From positions 1 to 5,317 of the forward strand of contig CAMJJO010000123.1 of NCBI GenBank assembly GCA_946406095.1: a stretch of 5,317 nt of DNA, given 5' to 3'. Each line of letters opens with the position of its first letter. Positions within the stretch are counted from its first letter, which is position 1. Source of the stretch: an uncultured Bacteroidales bacterium (GTDB lineage: Bacteria; Bacteroidota; Bacteroidia; Bacteroidales; UBA932). Made by a program: the position numbers and the translations under genes. Below are positions 1 through 5,317 of the stretch, piece after piece. The notes under the pieces were generated by a model that searched no databases, had not been told where the DNA came from, and was given only the letters and a program-made list of their open reading frames with translations.

Positions 1-48
1 GTGCTTGTTGACGCGCTTGCGGTTTGAAGGTTGAAATGTCCTTTTCAT
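1..48 (-). CDS. rpmH: Large ribosomal subunit protein bL34, 5' end only
   Basis: The minus strand from the ATG at 48-46 reads MKRTFQPSNRKRVNKH and runs off the left edge. This is the near-invariant start of bL34, a very small basic protein (about 44-52 residues in full) of the 50S subunit that contacts 23S rRNA. The run of Lys/Arg and the 'KRTFQPS' opening are diagnostic even in 16 residues, and the start codon is the family's conserved Met. The gene follows rsmG by 25 nt on the same strand and seems to have its own promoter within the rsmG tail. The Val at position 13 is often Arg in other bacteria and is a minor variation. The remaining two-thirds of the gene is outside the window, so its integrity cannot be judged. 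Confidence 0.93.
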   Translation of the reverse strand, partial: MKRTFQPSNRKRVNKH

Positions 49-73
49 ATCTATATTTTTTTAATTTTTCGCG
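49..73 (-). promoter_or_regulatory. A/T-rich 5' leader and translation start region of rpmH
   Basis: The 25 nt between the rsmG stop and the rpmH ATG are almost all A and T on the coding strand, with A-runs directly before the ATG and no Shine-Dalgarno-like GGAG. A-rich, SD-less leaders are typical of strongly translated Bacteroidetes genes, where initiation relies on unstructured A-rich RNA. This fits a ribosomal protein gene. The leader stands out sharply from the GC-rich genes around it. Confidence 0.5.
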
Positions 74-826
74 TTAGGGAGTGCAAAGGTAGTTTTTTCC
101 AATCTCAATTACAAATTTTTCTGCAAAATATTCGTCTTTTAACCACGAATCTATCCTCCAGCTGCGGATATTGGCGGCCGGAACGTGGTATTTTTTCTGC
201 AGGGCGGCGATTTCGGTGTCGATGTCTCCGCCTTTGAGGTAGAGGATGCTGTTGCGGAAACGGCCTTTCACCCAGGGGTAGAAGTTCTCGAGGCTGGTGA
301 CCGCACGGCTCACCACCCAGTCCCACTCCCCTGCCAGGCTTTCCACACGGGCGTTCACGCACTCCACGTTCTTCAGTCCCAGTCCATCGGCCACTGCCTG
401 TGCCACCTTCACCTTCTTGCCAATAGAATCGCACAGCGTAAACTTTGCCTCCGGCATCACCATTGCCAACGGAATTCCGGGAAATCCTCCGCCGCATCCG
501 ACATCTAAAAAAGTGTCATGGCAGCCAAATGCCTGATTATCAGACACTTCACTGCATTCCTCCCCTCCGCTTTCTTGGGGGAGACAAGTGGTTAAATCGC
601 TGTTATTCAGCGCGTTACGTGCCATAGCGAGAGAGCTCGTAGAACGGACGGTGCCCGTTGCAGAGGGATAGTAAAGCTCCAGATACTCCGCAATAGCCAG
701 GGAATGCAGGATGTGGTGGGCGAAGATATTGTCTTCGTCCTTGCGGGAAATGACGTTGATGCGCCCGTTCCACTCGCGCCACAGCGCAACCGCCTGCGCA
801 AAAACCTGTTCCGAAGGTATCAGCAT
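74..826 (-). CDS. rsmG: 16S rRNA (guanine-527-N7)-methyltransferase RsmG (GidB), with a ~50-residue internal insertion
   Basis: RsmG uses S-adenosylmethionine to methylate N7 of G527 in 16S rRNA of the small subunit; loss in other bacteria gives low-level streptomycin resistance. From the ATG at 826 the product is 250 residues. Visible family segments are WREWNGRINVISRKD (16-30), HHILHSLAIAEYL (37-49), SAM motif I DVGCGGGFPGIP (108-119), CDSIGKKVKV (132-141), VVSRAVTSLENFYPWVK (171-187) and ILYLKGGD (194-201). E. coli RsmG has about 207 residues. The excess is mainly residues ~53-104, between the helical N-terminus and motif I, where normally only a few residues occur. The matching DNA is rich in inverted repeats. 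All core motifs are intact, so the enzyme is probably made and folded. The ATG at 826 overlaps the upstream stop by 7 nt (ATGCTGA); an in-frame ATG at 853 would add nine unconserved residues (MPPGRGPRV), so it is less likely. The N-terminus is shorter than in many homologues. Confidence 0.93.
   Translation of the reverse strand: MLIPSEQVFAQAVALWREWNGRINVISRKDEDNIFAHHILHSLAIAEYLELYYPSATGTVRSTSSLAMARNALNNSDLTTCLPQESGGEECSEVSDNQAFGCHDTFLDVGCGGGFPGIPLAMVMPEAKFTLCDSIGKKVKVAQAVADGLGLKNVECVNARVESLAGEWDWVVSRAVTSLENFYPWVKGRFRNSILYLKGGDIDTEIAALQKKYHVPAANIRSWRIDSWLKDEYFAEKFVIEIGKNYLCTP
84..115 (-). promoter_or_regulatory. Bacteroidetes-type sigma-ABfr promoter for rpmH
   Basis: On the minus strand TTTG lies at 115-112 and TACCTTTG at 91-84, separated by 20 nt. 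This matches the known Bacteroidetes housekeeping promoter consensus (-33 TTTG, -7 TAnnTTTG, spacing around 19-20). Transcription would begin a few bases past 84, near 82-75, giving a leader of roughly 27-35 nt before the rpmH ATG at 48. The whole promoter lies inside the 3' coding end of rsmG: the -7 box forms the codons for Tyr-Leu-Cys, the fifth- to third-last residues of RsmG. The match and placement are visible; activity is inferred. Confidence 0.7.
511..665. repeat. Palindromic repeat-like insertion inside rsmG
   Basis: This segment encodes the extra residues of RsmG and holds a dense set of inverted repeats: AAGTGTC at 511-517 with GACACTT at 543-549; CTGAT/ATCAG at 533-537 and 539-543; GGCA/TGCC at 520-523 and 530-533; CTCCCC/GGGGAG at 560-565 and 578-583; CACTT/AAGTG at 545-549 and 586-590; CGCTG/CAGCG at 598-602 and 608-612; and ATGGCA/TGCCAT at 518-523 and 620-625, which spans 108 bp (36 codons). 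On the minus strand the two alternative frames are broken by stops such as TGATAA and TGAATAA, so only the rsmG frame is open. The exact edges are uncertain; the most structured part is 511-625. It resembles a small non-autonomous palindromic element, but no second copy exists in the window to confirm that it is a repeat. Confidence 0.55.
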
Positions 827-1656
827 AACCCGTGGGCCTCTTCCAGGAGGCATCCAAGTTCTTCAATGTCCCGGCAGATGAGCGACGGTGCGTGAGGCCA
901 GGCCTTGGCAACTTCGAGGGTCGTCTCTCCGCTGAGTACCAGCACCCCGAAAGCACCGGCATTGTATGCCATCTCCACGTCGGTGTAGATGCGGTCTCCC
1001 ACCATCGCAATCTGAGAAGGCTTCAGACCGTAACGCCCCTCTATTCCCGCCAGCATGGCCGGATCCGGCTTACCTATGGTCACATCGGGCTTGCGGCCGG
1101 TAGCGTACTCGATGCACTTGCAAAGCGAGCCGCAGTCCACCAGGATAGTGGGCTGGTCGGTCGGGCAGACCTTGTCGGGATTCGTGGCCAGATATGGCAG
1201 CCCCTGCGACACCCACCATGCGGCACGGCACAGGCGCGGATAGACCAGGGTGGTGTCGAATGCCACCACAACCGCATCCGGCACATCCGCCGCCGAATCC
1301 GAAGTGCTCTCGAAACCGGCCTCTTCGAACTGGCTGATCATCGACGGCGTGCCCAACAGGAACAGCCTCTTCACATCCGGCAAGTGAGTCTTGATATAGT
1401 CTATCGTTGCAGGCACGGTGCTGTACATCTGCTCCCTGTCGGCCTCGATGCCCATACGCGCAAGTTTTGCCAGATAATCGTCCAGCGATTTGGTGGGGTT
1501 GTTGGTGAGGAAGGAATATGTTATCCCCATCCGCGTCAGCTTCGCCAGAAAGTCCAGAGTGAAGGGGAAGATGTTGTTCTCCATATAGATGGTGCCATCC
1601 ATATCGAGGGCTATATGGCGCAGGGCCAGCAACTTGTCGCGAAGGTCCTTATTCAT
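820..1656 (-). CDS. HAD-superfamily (HAD-IIA, NagD-like) phosphatase
   Basis: This 278-residue cytoplasmic protein has all four HAD motifs: DMDGT (18-22, with nucleophile Asp18 and acid/base Asp20), Thr51 in FLTNNPTKS, Lys196 in IGKPDP, and the Mg-binding GDRIYTD (220-226). Motifs I and II are only about 30 residues apart, and a large cap domain lies between motifs II and III. That layout, with TNNPTKS and GKPDP, is the HAD-IIA/NagD type, whose members hydrolyse small phosphomonoesters (nitrophenyl phosphate, phosphoglycolate, glycerol 3-phosphate, UMP). The substrate is not readable from sequence. Because the gene overlaps a GlpT-like transporter, an imported organophosphate such as glycerol 3-phosphate is a reasonable guess. 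The ATG at 1656 overlaps the transporter stop by 8 nt; a TTG two codons upstream (1662) is possible but less likely. No Shine-Dalgarno sequence is seen, so translation probably depends on coupling. Confidence 0.9.
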   Translation of the reverse strand: MNKDLRDKLLALRHIALDMDGTIYMENNIFPFTLDFLAKLTRMGITYSFLTNNPTKSLDDYLAKLARMGIEADREQMYSTVPATIDYIKTHLPDVKRLFLLGTPSMISQFEEAGFESTSDSAADVPDAVVVAFDTTLVYPRLCRAAWWVSQGLPYLATNPDKVCPTDQPTILVDCGSLCKCIEYATGRKPDVTIGKPDPAMLAGIEGRYGLKPSQIAMVGDRIYTDVEMAYNAGAFGVLVLSGETTLEVAKAWPHAPSLICRDIEELGCLLEEAHGLC

Positions 1657-3130
1657 TTGCAACGTAGTTTTCGGTGAACTTGCGGGAGCGCTCGTATCCG
1701 TCGCGGGGGGCCTTCCACATCACAAAGAAGATGATGGCGCCCACTACGCCTACGCAGAGGAAGGTTATGAACACAGCGCGCCAACCGAAGTTATCTGCAA
1801 TCAGACCGACGCCAAGCGCGGAAAGGGCGGATCCCACATATCCCAGGATGCCGGTGAGGCCGTTGGCCGTGGCGGATGCTTCCTTGGTGGCCTGGTTGGC
1901 CGCGCCTATGCCGATCAGGGCCTGAGGGCCGTAGATGCAGAATCCGGCAAGAGCCAGCACGATGGTGGAAAGGATCACCGGCATATCCACAAGGGCAAAG
2001 AGCCCGAGGAAAACCACCGAACCTATCATCGAGAACAGGCACATACGATGCGCGCGTCCCTTGAAGATCTTATCGGTCGCCCAGCCTGCGAAGAGGGTGC
2101 CGAACACTGCGGTGAGCTCGAACGCGGCCACGGACCATGCGGCGCCGTTCAGGTTCATTCCACGGTCCTCAGTGAGGAACTTGGGGCCCCAGTCCAGCAC
2201 GCCCATGCGCAGCACATAGACGAAGATGTTGGCCAGCGCATAGAGCACCACCCACTTGTTGAAGAACACCATATGCTTGAGGAAAGCGCCGTGTGCGCCC
2301 TTCTTGCCTTCGGTTGCTTCCTTGCCAGTGTGCGTTTCGGCAATCTCCGGAAGGCCCACGCTCTGAGGAGTGTCCCTCAGGGTGGTAAAGCAGATGATTG
2401 CTCCGCCGAGGGCGACTATCGCAGGGATGATGAAGCACCAGCGCCAGGCCCCGTAATGCGAGGCGTAGGCCATGATACGGGAGGTCTGTTCAGCCTCGGG
2501 CAGAAGGTCCCATCCCTTGATGCTGGCTGCCAGGTTGCCGGCAATCTTGGTGACTATGCTGCTGTCGCCGGACATATCCGCACCCATATTGGTCATCAGC
2601 AGGCCGCAGACCACGACAGCGCAGAAAGCGCCCACCGAATGGGATGTATTCCATATACTCATCTTCGTGGCCAGTTCGCCCGGAGCAATCCACTGCGGGA
2701 GCATCCTGGCGCAGGGAGGGAATCCCATGCCCTGGAAATACTGGTTAAGGACTATGGTCACGCCCATCACCAGAATCAGCATATTCACGAACTGAGGGCC
2801 TTCATGAACCCCGGTAATCCAGTAGCTCAGATCCACTCCGAAGCCGAAGCATATATTCGCAGCAGCACACAGGATGAGGCCAATTCCCATGAAGGTCTTG
2901 GGACTCACGCGCTCCACCACGAAACCGTTCAGGAAGCGGCTCAAGCCGTATATAAGCGACCCGATTGCAATCACGATACCGAAGCTGGTGTTCGAGATGC
3001 CATACTCGGCTGTGAGGCCCGGCATGGCGATGGAGAAGTTTTTCCTTACAAAATAATAAATGGCATAGACCACCATAGAACCTATTATGGTGCGCCACTG
3101 CCAATACTTGAAAGATTTGTTGGTTGTCAT
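1649..3130 (-). CDS. glpT: MFS transporter of the organophosphate:phosphate antiporter family (GlpT-like)
   Basis: This 493-residue inner-membrane protein has about 12 hydrophobic segments. GlpT hallmarks are present: YYFVRKNFSIAMP (25-37; Arg29 corresponds to substrate-binding Arg45 of E. coli GlpT), QGMGFPPCAR (133-142), WNTSHSVG (160-167; His164 corresponds to His165), RDTPQSVGLP (252-261) in the central cytoplasmic loop, and YVLRMGVLDW (305-314; Arg308 corresponds to Arg269). Both phosphate-binding arginines and the histidine are thus retained, predicting uptake of glycerol 3-phosphate or a similar phosphate ester in exchange for phosphate. The QGMG.PPC and LDW motifs favour GlpT over UhpT, but the substrate is unproven. 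It is about 40 residues longer than E. coli GlpT, mostly from an extended loop at ~180-226 between TM5 and TM6, predicted periplasmic. The start forms an ATGA overlap with the sigma-factor stop and has an SD-like AAGGA 5 nt upstream. The phosphatase gene follows with an 8-nt overlap. Confidence 0.9.
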   Translation of the reverse strand: MTTNKSFKYWQWRTIIGSMVVYAIYYFVRKNFSIAMPGLTAEYGISNTSFGIVIAIGSLIYGLSRFLNGFVVERVSPKTFMGIGLILCAAANICFGFGVDLSYWITGVHEGPQFVNMLILVMGVTIVLNQYFQGMGFPPCARMLPQWIAPGELATKMSIWNTSHSVGAFCAVVVCGLLMTNMGADMSGDSSIVTKIAGNLAASIKGWDLLPEAEQTSRIMAYASHYGAWRWCFIIPAIVALGGAIICFTTLRDTPQSVGLPEIAETHTGKEATEGKKGAHGAFLKHMVFFNKWVVLYALANIFVYVLRMGVLDWGPKFLTEDRGMNLNGAAWSVAAFELTAVFGTLFAGWATDKIFKGRAHRMCLFSMIGSVVFLGLFALVDMPVILSTIVLALAGFCIYGPQALIGIGAANQATKEASATANGLTGILGYVGSALSALGVGLIADNFGWRAVFITFLCVGVVGAIIFFVMWKAPRDGYERSRKFTENYVANE

Positions 3131-3720
3131 TTGCTTCCTTCGGATTTTATCTTGTCTATCTGAGTCTTTGCACGCCGGATGCGGGTGCGGACGGTGTTCA
3201 GCGGCAGGCCGGTTTCTTCGGCTATCTCGCTATACTGCAGGCCATCCACCAGACGCATCTTGGCAATCTTGCGGTAGAGTTCCGGCAGGCCTTCGATATA
3301 CTTTTCCGTCTGCACCTGATCCTCGTCGCGGATGATGGATTCCAGCGGGGTGTCCTCGTCGCTGCCGATGCTGTTGACCGCGGATCCGGCGGAACGGTCC
3401 TGATCTATGGAAACGTAGCGCTTGTGCGAGCGGTTTTCCTGCTCCACTATATCCAGCGCGGTATTGTGCGCGATGTTCGTGAGCCAGGTAGAGAACTGGC
3501 TCTTGGAAGGGTCGTAGCTGCGTATCTGCCGGAAAGCCTTCTCGAAGCTTCGCGAGCAGATGTCATCCACGTAGAAATCGTCCAGATTCTTCATCCGGCT
3601 CTTGATGTAGGAGCGGAGGGAATCTATATGCGTATCCCAGAGTTCGGTGAACGCGGCACCGTCGCCTATGATGGCCAGGCGGAGCAGTTCGTCAATGGGC
3701 CTCGAGCCAGGTCTTGCCAT
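3127..3720 (-). CDS. RNA polymerase sigma factor, sigma-70 family ECF-like
   Basis: This 197-residue cytoplasmic protein has the two-domain plan of extracytoplasmic-function sigma factors. Region 2 spans about 20-95, with the core-binding and -10 recognition stretch VDDICSRSFEKAFRQI, YDPSKSQFSTWLTNIAHNTALD (69-90). A polar linker follows at 96-140. Region 4 spans about 141-190: LPELYRKIAKMRLVDGLQYSEIAEETGLPLNTVRTRIRRAK, a helix-turn-helix for the -35 element (written in two parts here: LPELYRKIAKMRLVDG then LQYSEIAEETGLPLNTV onward). It would redirect RNA polymerase to a specific promoter set, which cannot be named. No anti-sigma gene lies beside it: polA is upstream and overlaps by 29 nt, while a transporter starts within its stop codon. 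Control by level of expression or by a distant regulator is possible. The start at 3720 gives a short unconserved leader (MARPGSRP); the next plausible codon is an ATT near 3696 at the polA stop, so the true start could be slightly later. Confidence 0.9.
   Translation of the reverse strand: MARPGSRPIDELLRLAIIGDGAAFTELWDTHIDSLRSYIKSRMKNLDDFYVDDICSRSFEKAFRQIRSYDPSKSQFSTWLTNIAHNTALDIVEQENRSHKRYVSIDQDRSAGSAVNSIGSDEDTPLESIIRDEDQVQTEKYIEGLPELYRKIAKMRLVDGLQYSEIAEETGLPLNTVRTRIRRAKTQIDKIKSEGSK
3136..3140 (-). promoter_or_regulatory. SD-like ribosome binding site for the glpT-like gene
   Basis: AAGGA on the minus strand ends 5 nt before the transporter ATG at 3130-3128, within the codons for the last residues of the sigma factor (Glu-Gly-Ser-Lys). 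It is the clearest Shine-Dalgarno match in the window and supports the chosen start. Combined with the ATGA overlap it suggests reinitiation by ribosomes finishing the sigma gene. Bacteroidetes usually do not depend on such motifs, so its contribution is uncertain. Confidence 0.4.
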
Positions 3721-5317
3721 AATTGCATTCTACTGTCAGCGGAACTGATAGTTCCATTACACCTTGCATCTCCTCGACCAGCAGAGCCTTCACCGCATCT
3801 ATCTCGTTTTCAGGCACTTCCAGCAGGAGTTCATCGTGGATCTGCAGGACCATCCGGGCCTTGAGCCCTTCCTTCTGCAAGCGGTCGGAGACGCGTATCA
3901 TCGCCAGTTTTATGATGTCGGCCGCAGTGCCCTGGATGGGAGCGTTCACTGCGTTGCGTTCGGCGATGGCGCGGATGTTTGCATTGTGAGAGTTGATGTC
4001 GGAGATGTAGCGCCGGCGCCCGAACATCGTTTCGGTATAAAGGGTTTCGCGGGCCTTCGCCAGGGTGCCGTCGATGAAAGAGCGGATGCTGGGGAAGGAT
4101 GCGAAGTAGTCGTCTATCAGCTTTTTCGCCACCGCCCGGGGGCATTTCAGGCGCTGTGCCAGCCCGAAAGAGGAGATGCCGTACATTATGCCGAAGTTGG
4201 CGGTCTTGGCCATGCGGCGTTCGTCAGCGCTCACCTGCTCCACCGGCACTCCGAAGATCTTGGCGGCGGTGGCGGCATGAACGTCCTGCCCGTTCCGGAA
4301 AGCCTGACGCAGGTGCTCATCTCCGCAGAGATGGGCCATCACCCGGAGCTCGATCTGGGAGTAGTCTGCCGACATCATCACCCAGCCTGGCTCCCCGGGC
4401 ACGAAAGCCTTGCGTATCTCCCGGCCCTGCTCGGTGCGGATGGGTATGTTCTGCAGGTTGGGGTTGCTGCTGGAGAGCCGCCCCGTTGCGGTAAGTGCTT
4501 GATTGAAAGTAGTATGCACGCGCCCGTCCTTTTCGGATATGTACTGCGGGAAAGGCTCTATGTAGGTGGACAGGAGCTTCCGCAGGCCGCGGTAGTCGAG
4601 CAGGGCATCGATTATCGGATGCCTGTCGGAGAGTTCGGAGAGGGTTTCCTCGTCGGTGGGCCAGCTGCCCTTCGCAGGTTTCTTGGCCTTGGGGTCCAGT
4701 TTCAGCTGCTCGAAAATCACCTCGCCCATCTGCTTGGGGGAGCTGACGTTGAGTGTCGGGTTGCCGGCATAGCCGCGGATTTCCTCTTCCCGGGCGAGCA
4801 TCTGCTTGCGGAGAGATTCGGCGAAGTCCTTTAGAGAGGAAATATCTACCTTCACGCCGACGAGTTCCATCTGGGAGAGGACGCTGATGAGGGGTTCTTC
4901 GATTTCGTCGTAGAGTTTCTGCATGCCAGAGGCGGCCAGTTCGCCGTAGAGCGTGCCGGACAGGCTGCGTATGGCTTCCGTTTCTTTCGTATGGTCGGCT
5001 TCGCCCGGTGCTCCGCCGTCGTCGCCGAATAGAGAGCCGAGGTCGGCTGCAGGGGCTTCGTCGAGGCTGATGCCGAGATAGGTTTGGGCGAGGGATGTGA
5101 GGCGGTGGTCGCTTTCGGGGTTCAGCAAGTAATGCATCAGCTCGATGTCCAACAGCTTGCCTTTCAGCGATATGCCGCGTTTTGCCAGTTCGTTCATCTG
5201 GGCCTTGATGCCATATCCCGCCTTGCTCTTTGCGGCATCTTCCAGTTCCTTTCTGAACTCCTCCGGCCTGCCGCTGCGCGTTCCGGATTCATCCGCCAGC
5301 CAGATGGTTTCGTTATC
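3692..5317 (-). CDS. polA: DNA polymerase I, C-terminal 541 residues (5' end beyond the window)
   Basis: Pol I fills gaps during repair and Okazaki fragment maturation. The frame stays open to the right edge without a required start, so this is a 5'-truncated view of a protein usually of about 900 residues or more. In the visible fragment, 1-~130 is the end of the 3'-5' exonuclease-like domain (GIKAQMNELAKRGISLKGKL, 36-55) and ~130-541 is the family A polymerase domain. Polymerase motifs are intact: TATGRLSSSNPNLQNIP (276-292), motif A DYSQIELR (318-325), motif B with Lys371 and Phe375 (KTANFGIMYG), and motif C HDE (494-496). Phe375 matches E. coli Phe762, the position that disfavours dideoxynucleotides. 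The exonuclease region lacks the expected ExoII and ExoIII acidic residues, so proofreading is probably absent. The 5'-nuclease domain lies outside the window. The stop overlaps the sigma gene start by 29 nt. Confidence 0.96.
   Translation of the reverse strand, partial: DNETIWLADESGTRSGRPEEFRKELEDAAKSKAGYGIKAQMNELAKRGISLKGKLLDIELMHYLLNPESDHRLTSLAQTYLGISLDEAPAADLGSLFGDDGGAPGEADHTKETEAIRSLSGTLYGELAASGMQKLYDEIEEPLISVLSQMELVGVKVDISSLKDFAESLRKQMLAREEEIRGYAGNPTLNVSSPKQMGEVIFEQLKLDPKAKKPAKGSWPTDEETLSELSDRHPIIDALLDYRGLRKLLSTYIEPFPQYISEKDGRVHTTFNQALTATGRLSSSNPNLQNIPIRTEQGREIRKAFVPGEPGWVMMSADYSQIELRVMAHLCGDEHLRQAFRNGQDVHAATAAKIFGVPVEQVSADERRMAKTANFGIMYGISSFGLAQRLKCPRAVAKKLIDDYFASFPSIRSFIDGTLAKARETLYTETMFGRRRYISDINSHNANIRAIAERNAVNAPIQGTAADIIKLAMIRVSDRLQKEGLKARMVLQIHDELLLEVPENEIDAVKALLVEEMQGVMELSVPLTVECNYGKTWLEAH

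Noticed and set aside
1..140. Replication origin near rpmH
   Set aside because: rpmH lies near dnaA/oriC in many bacteria, but no DnaA-box cluster is visible in this short AT-rich stretch, and the AT-richness is explained by the promoter and leader.
31..237. Small plus-strand ORF near the left edge
   Set aside because: Lies opposite the rpmH start and the rsmG 3' end, both clearly coding on the other strand; no support.
507..665. rsmG as a broken gene or frameshifted pseudogene
   Set aside because: The frame is continuous through the insertion and every conserved RsmG motif is intact on both sides.
826..853. Upstream ATG at 853 as the rsmG start
   Set aside because: It would add MPPGRGPRV, which does not resemble RsmG and lies in the overlap with the phosphatase gene. 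The ATG at 826 fits better, though 853 cannot be excluded.
615..1010. Minus-strand 131-codon frame overlapping both the phosphatase and rsmG
   Set aside because: Out-of-frame shadow that matches neither family and ends at stops within the rsmG insert.
1657..1662. TTG at 1662 as the phosphatase start
   Set aside because: An ATG two codons downstream at 1656 is available and gives a normal short overlap with the upstream stop.
832..1677. Plus-strand open frame of 281 codons opposite the HAD phosphatase
   Set aside because: Antisense of a gene with four intact HAD motifs; low-meaning composition.
1589..3163. Plus-strand open frame of 524 codons opposite the transporter gene
   Set aside because: It mirrors a gene with all GlpT motifs. 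The translation is rich in His, Gly and Glu with no domain or membrane pattern, as expected for the antisense of a GC-rich coding region.
3764..4834. Plus-strand open frame of 356 codons opposite polA
   Set aside because: Shadow of the DNA polymerase domain; no recognisable motif and no initiation signal.

Overview
This is a compact, fairly GC-rich block in which every recognisable gene lies on the minus strand. In transcription order (right to left) they are: the 3' two-thirds of polA (DNA polymerase I, cut by the right edge), a small sigma-70 family (ECF-like) sigma factor, a GlpT-like organophosphate:phosphate antiporter, a NagD-type HAD-IIA phosphatase, rsmG/gidB (16S rRNA G527 methyltransferase), and the first 16 codons of rpmH (ribosomal protein L34), cut by the left edge. 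No tRNA, rRNA, CRISPR array, IS or plus-strand gene is supported.

The source is probably a member of Bacteroidota, most likely Bacteroidales with elevated GC. A good match to the Bacteroidetes promoter consensus (TTTG, 20-base spacer, TAnnTTTG) sits just upstream of rpmH, Shine-Dalgarno sequences are mostly absent, and the RsmG segment 'WNGRINVISRKD' and the L34 N-terminus look Bacteroidetes-like. The exact genus is not determinable here.

The first five genes overlap end to start: polA/sigma by 29 nt, sigma/transporter by an ATGA 4-nt overlap, transporter/phosphatase by 8 nt, and phosphatase/rsmG by 7 nt with the preferred starts. There is therefore no room for promoters or terminators between them, and they are probably one translationally coupled transcript. 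Only rpmH is separated (25 nt), and it appears to have its own promoter, written in the last codons of rsmG. The transporter and phosphatase make a plausible pair: uptake of a phosphorylated small molecule such as glycerol 3-phosphate, then dephosphorylation in the cytoplasm. The sigma factor has no visible anti-sigma partner.

The most unusual feature is inside rsmG. About 50 extra residues interrupt the protein between the N-terminal helical region and the SAM-binding motif. The DNA there (about 511-665) is a cluster of hairpins and inverted repeats that stays open only in the rsmG frame. This looks like an in-frame insertion of a short palindromic repeat element into an essential-type housekeeping gene, comparable in concept to Rickettsia palindromic elements. 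Secondary points are an apparently inactive 3'-5' exonuclease domain in PolA and an enlarged periplasmic loop in the transporter.
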